A DNA stretch of 64,000 bases from Saccharospirillum sp039982735 (lineage in GTDB: Bacteria; Pseudomonadota; Gammaproteobacteria; Pseudomonadales; Natronospirillaceae): the NCBI RefSeq assembly GCF_039982735.1, contig NZ_JBDWXV010000018.1, positions 62,001 to 126,000 of the forward strand. The letters are read 5' to 3'. Each line of letters begins with the position of its first letter. Within the stretch, counting starts at the first letter, position 1. Shown piece by piece: positions 50,924-58,655 of the stretch. The translations under genes and the position numbers were made by a program. The notes under the pieces were generated by a model. That model was not told where the DNA came from. It worked only from the letters and a program-made list of their open reading frames with translations, and searched no databases.

Positions 50924-51142
50924 GTGAAGGCCTTTACGCTATCACCCCTCGGGAAGCTTCTCCAATGGCGACGCTGGTACCTGGGCCTGCCCGACAGGTC
51001 AGCTTTGTTGCTCAGTAACAGCCTGCTGACCGATGCGCCTTGTGTTGGCGAGTACTGCCTGTTAAACCGTAAGGAAATAACAGAACCCGGTGAAATGGTG
51101 GGGTATTTGTTCTGGCAATTCGGAGGTGTTGTTAAAAAATAG
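50924..51142 (+). CDS. Possible small hypothetical protein
   Basis: This 72-codon frame starts with GTG and ends just before a bidirectional hairpin. The sequence (KAFTLSPLGKLLQWRRWYL...VGYLFWQFGGVVKK) is not obviously random, and third-position GC is high in its first half, but the ribosome binding site is poorly spaced and I know no relative. It may be spurious. Confidence 0.3.
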   Translation: MKAFTLSPLGKLLQWRRWYLGLPDRSALLLSNSLLTDAPCVGEYCLLNRKEITEPGEMVGYLFWQFGGVVKK

Positions 51143-51148
51143 ATCAAT

Positions 51149-51175
51149 AAAGAGGGTGCGTTGCGCACCCTCTTT
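51149..51175 (-). terminator. Terminator of the nrtABD operon
   Basis: AAAGAGGGTGCG, TTG, CGCACCCTCTTT is a 12-bp perfect stem directly downstream of the ATPase gene; the leftward transcript continues with a T-rich stretch. Confidence 0.8.
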
Positions 51176-51185
51176 GCAAAAAACG

Positions 51186-52034
51186 TCAGGCCACTTCGGT
51201 TTTCTTTTTTGCCGGTGTGGTCGCCGTTGCCCGCGATGAAATCGGTTCGATCTTGCGCTGTTTTTCGTACAAAAACGTCAGTACTGCTGAGCGCAAGTGG
51301 TTGTAGTGCACATCGTCGGCCAGCGCCAGACGGTTCCTCGGGCGCTCAAGGTCAACCTCCAGAATCTGACCAACGGTTGCCGAGGGGCCATTGGTCATCA
51401 TCACGATTCGGTCTGAGAGCAGCACGGCTTCGTCGACATCGTGAGTGATCATAATCACCGTTGTGCCCAGCTGAGATTGAATGTCCATCAGCGAATCTTG
51501 CAGGTGGGCGCGGGTCAGGGCGTCGAGTGCGCCAAAGGGTTCGTCGAGTAATAGTACACTGGGCTGCATCGCCAGTGCCCGGGCAATGCCGACCCGCTGC
51601 TTCATGCCGCCGGAGATTTCACCGGGGCGTTTGTGCATGGCGTGGCCCATGTGCACCAGCTCCAGGTTGTGGGCGATCCAGTCTTTCAATTCGGCCCGGC
51701 TTTTGGTTTTTCCAAACACACGCTTAACTGCCAGTTCCACGTTTTCCCAGGCAGTGAGCCAGGGCAGCAGGCTGTGGTTCTGAAATACCACGGCGCGTTC
51801 CGGGCCGGGTTCGTCAACTTCCTTACCATTGAGCAACACACCACCACGGGTTGCCTGGTGCAAACCAGCGACAATGTTGAGTACGGTACTCTTACCGCAA
51901 CCCGAATGCCCGATCAGTGATACAAACTCACCGTCGCGCACTTTCAGATTGACGTTGCTGAGGGCCGTGAAAGGCCCCTTGGGGGTCGGGAAGTCGATTC
52001 CGACGCCACTCAGTTCGAGATGTGTCTGGGTCAT
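51186..52034 (-). CDS. nrtD: Nitrate ABC transporter ATP-binding protein
   Basis: This 282-residue ATPase has Walker A GHSGCGKST (about residue 44), the ABC signature ISGGMKQRV, Walker B VLLLDEPFGALDALT and the switch ITHDVDEAVLLSDRI. It belongs to the nitrate/sulfonate/taurine group and lacks the fused binding-protein domain of NrtC, hence NrtD/NasD type. The start at 52034 has AGGAG 7 bases upstream. It is the last gene of the transporter operon. Confidence 0.92.
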   Translation of the reverse strand: MTQTHLELSGVGIDFPTPKGPFTALSNVNLKVRDGEFVSLIGHSGCGKSTVLNIVAGLHQATRGGVLLNGKEVDEPGPERAVVFQNHSLLPWLTAWENVELAVKRVFGKTKSRAELKDWIAHNLELVHMGHAMHKRPGEISGGMKQRVGIARALAMQPSVLLLDEPFGALDALTRAHLQDSLMDIQSQLGTTVIMITHDVDEAVLLSDRIVMMTNGPSATVGQILEVDLERPRNRLALADDVHYNHLRSAVLTFLYEKQRKIEPISSRATATTPAKKKTEVA

Positions 52035-52075
52035 GTTAAATCTCCTGACGCGTAAAAATTTCGGGTTGCTTTGGT

Positions 52076-53077
52076 TCAGCGTTGCTCGCTTGTTTTGTCC
52101 CAACTGACGGCCTGTTGCAGCATCAGCATGATGCGGTCGAGGGCGTAGCCGATCAGGCCAATGGCCAGCACTGCGACCATGATGCGACCGAGTGAATCTG
52201 AACTGCCGTTCTGGAATTCATCCCAGACGAATTTGCCCAGCCCCGGATTCTGCGCCAGCATTTCAGCGGCAATCAGCACCATCCAGGCAATGCCCAGCGA
52301 CACACGCAAACCGGTAAACATCATCGGAATGGCCGAGGGGATGACGATTTTACGAATGTGGGTGAACGTCGGTAGTCGCAGAACTTTACTGACGTTCAGT
52401 AAATCACGATCGATATTCGCCACGCCCACGGCCGTGTTGATCAGCGTTGGCCAGAGCGAACAGAGGGTCACGGTGAACAACGATGTGATGAACGATTTGT
52501 CGAACATGGGGTCGTCTGATACATACACCGCACTGACCACCATGGTCACCAGCGGCAGCCAGGCAAGAGGGGATACGGGCTTGAAAATCTGGATGATCGG
52601 GTTGACGGCCTGATAAGTCGACCGCGACAAACCGATGATGATGCCACAGGGAATGGCGATCACACTCGACACCAGAAAGCCGGCGAGTACCGTGACCAGA
52701 CTGGTAAAAATCTGATCGATGAACGTCGCCTTGCCCGGGTAACTGTGGATGGTTGGGCTGTAGCTCGGGTCATCGGCCATGCGCGCAGCATTGCGTTCTT
52801 CCTGGCGTTGGTAGAAGGCGGTTTCTTTTTCCCGCTCGGCCACATGGCCCTGCCAAAGTGACTGGCTTTGTTCCACCACATCGACCGGGCCCGGAAAGGT
52901 GCCCAGCGAGGTATTGATCTGGCCGGCACCGACGTGCCACAGCATCAGAAAGACAACAATGCCGGTCACGGGTAACAGCAGTGATGTCAGCCATTGCACC
53001 GGGTTGAAGTCGGCCAGACGATGGCTCAGGTTGAGCTTGAGTTTCCGCCAGGGGTGGGTGGATGTCTGCGCTGTCAT
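52076..53077 (-). CDS. nrtB: Nitrate ABC transporter permease
   Basis: This 333-residue inner-membrane permease of the NrtB/NasE type has a first helix (about 30-50), an insertion of about 60 polar residues and a permease core with the EAA-type loop DLLNVSKVLRLPTFTHIRKIVIPSAIP, then GLRVSLGIAWMVLIAAEMLAQNPGLGKFVWDEF, characteristic of nitrate and taurine permeases. The start at 53077 has AGGAG 6 bases upstream. Confidence 0.93.
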   Translation of the reverse strand: MTAQTSTHPWRKLKLNLSHRLADFNPVQWLTSLLLPVTGIVVFLMLWHVGAGQINTSLGTFPGPVDVVEQSQSLWQGHVAEREKETAFYQRQEERNAARMADDPSYSPTIHSYPGKATFIDQIFTSLVTVLAGFLVSSVIAIPCGIIIGLSRSTYQAVNPIIQIFKPVSPLAWLPLVTMVVSAVYVSDDPMFDKSFITSLFTVTLCSLWPTLINTAVGVANIDRDLLNVSKVLRLPTFTHIRKIVIPSAIPMMFTGLRVSLGIAWMVLIAAEMLAQNPGLGKFVWDEFQNGSSDSLGRIMVAVLAIGLIGYALDRIMLMLQQAVSWDKTSEQR

Positions 53078-53145
53078 GGTTTTCTCCTGTACCGCACTGG
53101 AGTGCACTGCGCGCTAATTACCCACGAGCAGTGCACGGTCTACGA

Positions 53146-54528
53146 TTACTCGTTGCTGCCTTGCAGGCCGATGGGAAACCGGCTCAGGTAAGCGTTGGGT
53201 TCACGGCCGTTGTAAGGAATGCCGTCGATAAATTCAGTCTGCTCGGGTTTGAAGCCGGTTTCGCTGGCAAAGGCCGGGAACTGGTCGGCGCTGAAGGTGC
53301 CTTCCTCGATCAGGCTTTCAGCCGCAGCCTGGTAAAGGTCTGGCCGGTACACTTGTGCTGCCATCTCGACATACCAGTCGTCGGTTTTTTGCTCGTCGAT
53401 CTGGCCCCAGCGACGCATCTGGGTCAGGTACCAGATGGCATCGGAGTAGTAGGGATAGGTTGCGTTGTAGCGGAAAAAGACATTGAAGTCGGGGACGGAT
53501 CGCACATCGCCACGTTCGTATTCGAAGGTGCCGGTCATGGAGTTGGCAATGACTTCTTCATCAGCGCCAACGTACTTGGGCTGGGACAAAATGCGTACGG
53601 CTTCTTCCCGGTTGGCATTGTTGTCGGCATCCAACCAGTGGGCGGCCCGGATCAGCGCGCGCACCATTCTAACGGTGGTATTCGGATAGGCCTCGGCAAA
53701 TTCCTCGGTAATGCCAAAGACTTTTTCCGGGTTGTTTTTCCAGATCTCGTAGTCGGTAATCACCGGCACACCGATGCCTTTGAACACCGCCTGCTGGTTC
53801 CAGGGCTCACCCACGCTGTAGCCTTTGATGGTGCCGGCTTCGAGTGTCGAGGGCATCTGTGGGGGCGGGGTAACACTCAGTTCGACATCGGCGTCGATCA
53901 GCCCGGAGGTATCACCGTTGGCCGGGTCGTAGTACCCCGGGTGCAAGCCGCCCGCAGCGAGCCAGTAGCGAATTTCGTAATTGTGGGTCGAGACCGGGAA
54001 CACCATGCCCATCCGAAACGCCTCGCCCCGGTCACGGTATTCGGTGACGACCGGTTGTAACGCCTCGGCACTGATCGGATGCACCGGCTTGCCGTCTTCG
54101 TGGGGAATGTGTTCTTTCATGCTTGCCCAGACATCGTTGGAGACGGTAATGCCGTTGCCGTTCAGGTCCATCGAAAAAGGCGTAATAATGTTGGCCTGGG
54201 TGCCGTAGCCGAGCGTCGCAGCCAGTGGCTGACCGGCGAGCATATGGGCACCATCGAGTTCACCGGTAATAACGCCATCAAGCAGAACTTTCCAGTTGGC
54301 CTGGGCTTCGAGCGTGACGTAGAGCCCCTCGTCTTCGAAGTAACCTTTTTCGTAGGCGATGGCCAGCGGGGCCATGTCGGTTAGTTTGATAAATCCAAAG
54401 GTCAGGGCTTCTTTTTCCGGCCAGCCGAGGTCGGCCTGGGCCATGCTGACGGTGGCGCACAGTGCAGTGCCCACCAGGGTTCGGGTGAGCCGTTTAGGCA
54501 CGAAAGTCGAAGCGTGGTTGAAGGTCAT
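53146..54528 (-). CDS. nrtA: Nitrate ABC transporter substrate-binding protein
   Basis: This 460-residue CmpA/NrtA-family periplasmic protein has a signal peptide (MTFNHASTFVPKRLTRTLVG..., cleavage near SMAQADLG). Mature motifs are FGFIKLTDMAPLAIAYEKGYF, GELDGAHMLAGQPLAATLGYG, GYSVGEPWNQQAVFKGIG and NPEKVFGITEEFAEAYPNTT. It binds nitrate (or nitrite) and delivers it to NrtB-NrtD. The start at 54528 is set by the signal peptide and by GGGGAG upstream; the frame to 54801 would cross the leader terminator. Confidence 0.95.
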   Translation of the reverse strand: MTFNHASTFVPKRLTRTLVGTALCATVSMAQADLGWPEKEALTFGFIKLTDMAPLAIAYEKGYFEDEGLYVTLEAQANWKVLLDGVITGELDGAHMLAGQPLAATLGYGTQANIITPFSMDLNGNGITVSNDVWASMKEHIPHEDGKPVHPISAEALQPVVTEYRDRGEAFRMGMVFPVSTHNYEIRYWLAAGGLHPGYYDPANGDTSGLIDADVELSVTPPPQMPSTLEAGTIKGYSVGEPWNQQAVFKGIGVPVITDYEIWKNNPEKVFGITEEFAEAYPNTTVRMVRALIRAAHWLDADNNANREEAVRILSQPKYVGADEEVIANSMTGTFEYERGDVRSVPDFNVFFRYNATYPYYSDAIWYLTQMRRWGQIDEQKTDDWYVEMAAQVYRPDLYQAAAESLIEEGTFSADQFPAFASETGFKPEQTEFIDGIPYNGREPNAYLSRFPIGLQGSNE

Positions 54529-54600
54529 AGTATCTGTCTCCCCAAGGTTTACCGTTGCACTCAGCGTGCCGGAATGTGGTCTGGCTGCTGACGAGCGCCC

Positions 54601-54649
54601 AAAAAAAAACGGCACCGAGTTCGCGTTTTGCGAACAGGGCACCGTTGCC
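54601..54649 (-). terminator. Leader terminator (attenuator) of the nrt operon
   Basis: Read leftward, GGCAACG pairs with CGGTGCC (one mismatch) around an inner stem GTTCGC-AAAAC-GCGAAC and is followed by a run of nine T. It lies about 72 bases before the nrtA start codon and after the sigma-54 promoter. A competing hairpin GGCA-ACGG-TGCC can form at its 5' edge. Confidence 0.75.
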
Positions 54650-54667
54650 AAGTAGACTGTGTTGTTA

Positions 54668-54707
54668 TTGCTCTGTGCGCAGCGATTAAGCGTCTGCTGC
54701 GGAGCAA
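54668..54707 (-). promoter_or_regulatory. nrt leader stem-loop, candidate NasT target
   Basis: The transcript just upstream of the leader terminator folds into TTGCTC-CGCAGC / GCTGCG-GAGCAA, with a small internal loop and a 12-base apical loop. It occupies the place where ANTAR regulators bind. The loop does not show the textbook A1/G4 hexaloop, so binding needs a test. Confidence 0.5.
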
Positions 54708-54726
54708 TGGATCTAATCAGAACAAA

Positions 54727-54741
54727 GCGATAACCGTGCCA
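54727..54741 (-). promoter_or_regulatory. Sigma-54 promoter of the nrt operon
   Basis: Read leftward: TGGCACGGTTATCGC. GG and GC are separated by 10 bases, and it shares the TCGC variant with the nas promoter. The transcript would start near 54715. Confidence 0.75.
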
Positions 54742-54860
54742 GAACCGATTATCACCTCTGAAACACCGCAGCGGAGCGGCTTGGAGGGTTTGCTGAGGCA
54801 ACTGTGCCCGCGGCTTGCGCGCTGTGTTAATGCGCTATTTATGGGCTGAATTGGGGCAGT

Positions 54861-54876
54861 CGCACCATTGGGGCTC
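54861..54876 (-). promoter_or_regulatory. Candidate NtrC site upstream of the nrt promoter
   Basis: Read leftward, GAGCCCCAATGGTGCG resembles the NtrC consensus, with a good ATGGTGC half. It lies about 120-135 bp upstream of the -24 element, a typical enhancer distance. Confidence 0.5.
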
Positions 54877-54949
54877 AATTTTGCAGCAGGGAAGCGGGTG
54901 AGATTGAGGCGGTAACTATCGAGGGACGAACGAGTATGATGCTGAGGAT

Positions 54950-54976
54950 CCGGCGCTGTTGACCACCCTGCGCCGG
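54950..54976 (-). other. Hairpin after the 98-residue gene
   Basis: CCGGCGC and GCGCCGG form a perfect 7-bp stem with a 13-base loop downstream of the small gene. There is no T tract, so termination is doubtful. Confidence 0.35.
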
Positions 54977-54991
54977 CTCTTAAAATAGCGG

Positions 54992-55288
54992 TTAAACCAG
55001 TTCTGCTTCGTCCATCAGTGAGGCGTGCAAATGTCCCTGGGAACCAATCAGCAGACTGCCCTGGCTGTCTTCAACCAGAAATTCGAGTGCGTCTTCATCG
55101 TCGACCGAAATGGACCCGTGAAAGGCATCCAGTGCGGCATCGGCCCAGTGTTCCTTGTCCAGTTTTGCCGAGACATCGACCGAGTATGAGCCGACAACCT
55201 CTTGATCCCAGTCAGACAGGTCCTCAAACACGCCCCGCGGGCTGACGTGAATGAGAACACGAATGGTATCGACTGTGAAACGGATCAT
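54992..55288 (-). CDS. Acidic hypothetical protein (98 residues)
   Basis: I do not recognise it. The protein begins MIRFTVDTIRVLIHVSPRGV and is rich in Asp/Glu, with predicted beta-strands (VVGSYSVDVSAKL) and no signal or membrane segment. The ribosome binding site GGGAG is 8 bases upstream. It lies 41 bp after a 46-codon gene in the same direction and between the transporter and nasS genes; a link with nitrate use is unproven. Confidence 0.6.
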   Translation of the reverse strand: MIRFTVDTIRVLIHVSPRGVFEDLSDWDQEVVGSYSVDVSAKLDKEHWADAALDAFHGSISVDDEDALEFLVEDSQGSLLIGSQGHLHASLMDEAELV

Positions 55289-55329
55289 GATATGGCTCCC
55301 GGTATCGCTTTGGACACGTTGGGTTAATG

Positions 55330-55470
55330 TTATGCCCAGTCTGGGCGATGCTTTTGGTAACCGCGTTTGGCTGACTTTTTCCGGTCGGTAAAGGTCTGGC
55401 CTCGGTGCGGATTGAACCGGGCAACCGGGTTGTGCCGTGAAGGCTCCGGTGCCGACGCTGCTTTGCTCAT
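55330..55470 (-). CDS. Small basic protein (46 residues)
   Basis: This short gene reads MSKAASAPEPSRHNPVARF... and contains QTFTDRKKSAKRGYQKHRPDW. The NPVARF-DRKK-KRG-KH pattern resembles a widespread family of very small basic gammaproteobacterial proteins of unknown function (recall, not verified). It has an excellent ribosome binding site (GGGAG, 6-base spacer). It probably forms an operon with the following 98-residue gene. Confidence 0.65.
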   Translation of the reverse strand: MSKAASAPEPSRHNPVARFNPHRGQTFTDRKKSAKRGYQKHRPDWA

Positions 55471-55616
55471 ACAGGTCTCCCGTCAGCGCCCTGGCACTCT
55501 TTTACCAGGGGCTCAGTGGTCAGCGGGTCGCGCATAATACAGAGGAGAAGGGGGGCTGAAAAGAGGGTTTTTAAAGAAAAATCGGGAGGATTGACGCCGT
55601 TTTTTTCAACGGCTTT

Positions 55617-56726
55617 CTAAGTCTCTGAATCGGTTGGAGTTTCAGCTTTCGCTACCGTCGTCATCTTTTTGAAAACTTTTATCCAGATCTCTGGCTGGTA
55701 CGCCCGGTCTATCACCTCGGCGTCAGAAACCCGTTTTTCGGGCAATTGCCGGGCAGCTTGCATCTGGGTCAGCATCCAGCGGGCGTGATCCGGGTTGGGG
55801 TAGGTAGCCCGGTTGCGGAAGAACACCTTGTGCCAGCGTGGCTGGCCATCGTGCCAGGGGGCTTGCATGGCTTCCAGCAGCAGGTCGGAATCGCAATTGA
55901 GGTAGTCGGGTTTCGCCAGCCAGTGCGCGACTGAGGCCAGGCTGTTGGGACCATCCAGCCATTGGCAGGCGCGTAACAGGGCGCCGATCAGGGCCTGATG
56001 GGTGTCGGGCTGCTGGTCGGCAAAGTCAGCGTGAACGGCCAGCACCTTTTCCGGTGCATCGGGCCATATATCGTAGCCCAGCAAGGCCAGGTTGCCCTGG
56101 CAGGCGCGAACCGCATCGGTGTTCCAGGGTTCGCCGACGCAAAACCCGTCAACATCGCCCTGAGTCAGGGCCTCGACCATTTGCTGCGGCGGTACCACGC
56201 GGATCCCGATGTCCTGGTTGGGGTCGATGTTGGCCTGGTCAAAAAAGGCGCGTAACAAATAGGTGTGCATCGACATCGGAAAGACCGTACCAAACACCAG
56301 CTTGGGCAGGCCGCGTTTGTGCCGGTCGTCGATCACCGCTTTCAGCGCTGGCCCCAGTTCGGCCTGCGTTGCGGGCAGGGCACAGCCGAGTGCCGCCGAG
56401 AGCGCATTGGAAAAGGTAATGGCATTGCCATTGAGCCCCAGTGACAGCGACGTGGTGAGGCGATTTCTAATGGCCGTGCTGGCCAGCGAAGTCTGGCTGG
56501 CGACCACCAGTGGCGCGAGCAAATGGGCGGCGTCGATCAGTTTCAGCGACAGCTTGTCTCTCAGGCTGGCCCAGTTACCTTCCCGGTGCAGGCGCACCTG
56601 CAAGCCAGCGTCGGCAAAAAACCCGGCTTCCTGGGCAACGATCAGCGGCGCCGCATCGAGCAGTGGTAGAAAGCCGAGGTTCAGCTCGGTGCAGTCGGTA
56701 CCTTGGGATGTGATCGGGTTACTCAT
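55617..56726 (-). CDS. nasS: Nitrate sensor NasS
   Basis: This 369-residue protein of the NrtA/CmpA fold (LGFLPLLDAAPLIVAQEAGFF, GDVDGFCVGEPWNTDAVRAC) has no signal peptide, so it stays in the cytoplasm. This is the hallmark of NasS, which binds nitrate/nitrite and releases the antiterminator NasT. It follows nasT by 84 bp in the same direction. A weak hairpin GCCGTT/AACGGC after the stop may terminate the operon. Confidence 0.92.
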   Translation of the reverse strand: MSNPITSQGTDCTELNLGFLPLLDAAPLIVAQEAGFFADAGLQVRLHREGNWASLRDKLSLKLIDAAHLLAPLVVASQTSLASTAIRNRLTTSLSLGLNGNAITFSNALSAALGCALPATQAELGPALKAVIDDRHKRGLPKLVFGTVFPMSMHTYLLRAFFDQANIDPNQDIGIRVVPPQQMVEALTQGDVDGFCVGEPWNTDAVRACQGNLALLGYDIWPDAPEKVLAVHADFADQQPDTHQALIGALLRACQWLDGPNSLASVAHWLAKPDYLNCDSDLLLEAMQAPWHDGQPRWHKVFFRNRATYPNPDHARWMLTQMQAARQLPEKRVSDAEVIDRAYQPEIWIKVFKKMTTVAKAETPTDSET

Positions 56727-56810
56727 TACAGTGTTCTCTCGTCAACAGTCGCAAGCTGGCTTACAACAGCCGGCCCGGGCGTGAAGGCGTTAGGGGTGGC
56801 GGTGGATGGC

Positions 56811-57377
56811 TTATTCATCGAACAGCACCAATATGTCCTGGGCGATCTCGACCAGGCGTACCTTCTTGTTCATGGCCATTTTACGCATGGCGCCAAACGC
56901 CGCGGCTTCGTCGCACTGGCGATGTTTCATCAGCAGGCCTTTGGCCTGGTCGATGACCTTGCGATCAACCAATTCATCGCGGGTTTTGCGTAATTCGCCC
57001 CGCAGGGCCTGAAAGGCCTCGAAGCGGGAAATGGCAACTTTGATAATGGTGTTGACGCGGCTGGCCTGAAGGCCATCGACAATGTAGGCACTGACGCCGG
57101 CGTTAATGGCATCACGAATGACGGTGTCGTCGTCATCTTCGGCGAAGAAGATGATCGGGCGCGGCATACGGTCGGACGTGAGCGCTACATCCTCGAGCAT
57201 GTCCCGGTCGGGTGACTGGGCATCGACGATGACAACATCGGGCTGAAAGGACTCGACCAGTTGGTAGATGCGGTGTTCGTTCGGCGATCGAATCACCACG
57301 GCGTAGCCGAGCGCGGTGAGAGCGGTTTCCAGAATTTGGGCGCGTTCGAGTTGTTGGTCAATGACAAGAATGTTCAT
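56811..57377 (-). CDS. nasT: Response regulator NasT with ANTAR RNA-binding domain
   Basis: This 188-residue protein has an N-terminal receiver-like domain (about 1-120; VVIVDAQSPDRD with the Asp, IFFAEDDDD) and a C-terminal ANTAR domain (about 125-185; VDRKVIDQAKGLLMKHRQCDEAAAFGAMRKMAM). ANTAR proteins bind paired hairpins in leader RNAs and prevent termination. Its targets are most likely the leader terminators in front of the nas and nrt operons in this window. In many bacteria nasS precedes nasT; here the order is reversed. Confidence 0.94.
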   Translation of the reverse strand: MNILVIDQQLERAQILETALTALGYAVVIRSPNEHRIYQLVESFQPDVVIVDAQSPDRDMLEDVALTSDRMPRPIIFFAEDDDDTVIRDAINAGVSAYIVDGLQASRVNTIIKVAISRFEAFQALRGELRKTRDELVDRKVIDQAKGLLMKHRQCDEAAAFGAMRKMAMNKKVRLVEIAQDILVLFDE

Positions 57378-57433
57378 ACGCGCACGGCGAGGTCCTGCAG
57401 TAATGGGTCTAAGACGGAGCTTGGCTTGTCATT

Positions 57434-57447
57434 GCAAGGGCTGTGCC
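57434..57447 (-). promoter_or_regulatory. Sigma-54 promoter of nasTS
   Basis: Read leftward: AGGCACAGCCCTTGCA, with GG and GC 10 bases apart and an exact TTGCA. The start would be about 45 bases before nasT, leaving no room for a leader terminator. Confidence 0.6.
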
Positions 57448-57489
57448 TTTAAAATCGCCGCGGTCGAGCGTTTCAGGGGTTCAAAGCGC

Positions 57490-57503
57490 TGCATTATGGT
57501 GCG
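57490..57503 (-). promoter_or_regulatory. Candidate NtrC site upstream of nasTS
   Basis: Read leftward, CGCACCATAATGCA resembles a shortened NtrC palindrome. It lies about 45 bp upstream of the -24 element. Confidence 0.4.
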
Positions 57504-57675
57504 ACCGCGCGTCTTTGGGGCAGCTTCCCGCACCGATGCGGAGCGCAGTGCCGAGCCCTTGCTGACATTAATCCCCCCGATGACTTGGCGACAGCGGTAG
57601 CGGGGCGTATGGTATGAGGCTAAGGTCGATGCAGGTCTGTCACCGGTATTGATTCATCACCTCTGGGAGCGTGCT

Positions 57676-58461
57676 ATGTGGTTGGGAGGATTGAGTCGTT
57701 TGGAGCCCATGCCTCAAACGGGTGGTCGCCATCATCACAGTCATCACCAGGTTGTTCTTGGGTTCGAGGGCAATGCCGCCTTTGAACTTGAAGGTGAGGG
57801 CGGTGACCAGTTGTGTCTGGGTAATGGGTGTCTGGTCCCCACCCAGAGTGATCACGCCTTTCAGGGCCTGGGCGATAACCGCATGGTGGTACTCGATTTC
57901 TCGGTGGATGCCTCCATCGACAGCAGCATTGACCATGAAATGCTGTGCCGTTTGTTCGATCGCCCCCATTATTTCCAGCTCGACGCGCAATTCGGCAGCC
58001 TGCTGACCGCCATGGCGCGCGAGATTGATCAGTTCGGTCACGACCCACACATGCAGCAGCATGTCAGTGCTCTCTTGCTGCACAGCCTGTACCAGCGCCT
58101 GACCGGGCGAGCGGTACCCGGACAGGAGTCTCTCGGGCGGTTCGATTTGTCGAGAATCGACCAGATGATTCGTCACCGCCTGCAGGAGAAAGTCTCGGTG
58201 ACCGAAATGGCTGACCTCTGTCACATGAGCATAAGCCAGTTTCATCTCCGGTTTCGCCAGGTGACCGGCATGACGCCTTACCAGTACGTCATGAAACTGC
58301 GGCTCGACCAGGCCATCTGGCTGCTGCGCTGTTCTTCGCACTCCATTGCCGACATTGCACTCGAGACGGGCTTTAGTAACCAGAGTGCACTGACCCACGC
58401 AGTTAAGAATCGTACCGGGCACTCGCCGGGTCAGATTCGCAAGCAAGCCAGCGCTCATTAG
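57676..58461 (+). CDS. AraC family transcriptional regulator
   Basis: This 261-residue regulator has an N-terminal cupin-like effector domain with a His-rich strand (GGRHHHSHHQVVLGFEG) and a C-terminal double helix-turn-helix (about 165-255; VTEMADLCHMSISQFHLRFR and IADIALETGFSNQSALTHAV). It lies upstream of putA in the same direction; in Pseudomonas an AraC-type protein, PruR, activates putA, so a role in proline control is a fair inference. The start at 57676 has GGGAG 6 bases upstream; a TTG at 57649 is less likely. Confidence 0.85.
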   Translation: MWLGGLSRLEPMPQTGGRHHHSHHQVVLGFEGNAAFELEGEGGDQLCLGNGCLVPTQSDHAFQGLGDNRMVVLDFSVDASIDSSIDHEMLCRLFDRPHYFQLDAQFGSLLTAMAREIDQFGHDPHMQQHVSALLLHSLYQRLTGRAVPGQESLGRFDLSRIDQMIRHRLQEKVSVTEMADLCHMSISQFHLRFRQVTGMTPYQYVMKLRLDQAIWLLRCSSHSIADIALETGFSNQSALTHAVKNRTGHSPGQIRKQASAH

Positions 58462-58655
58462 TAAAGGGAGGTAGGGCGCAGTTCACAAGCCCGCTTCCTC
58501 TACCACCTTCCCGATGTAATTCCTCGCTCGAACCTTATCGCTACCGAAACTTTCGGATTATTTAACAAAAAAAGCCCCGTTTTTGACAATCGCTGAACAG
58601 AGGGGCTCGGCTACTGTGTCTGCATAACTCCAACTAGATTGCAGGCAGGATGGTT

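Noticed and set aside
53062..54060. 332-codon frame opposite nrtA
   Set aside because: Antisense shadow of nrtA with no independent start signal or domain.
58565..58610. Terminator-like hairpin upstream of putA (AGCCCC...GGGGCT with an A/T run)
   Set aside because: The T tract is on the leftward strand, where no gene would end; on the rightward strand there is no T tract. Probably coincidental or an operator.
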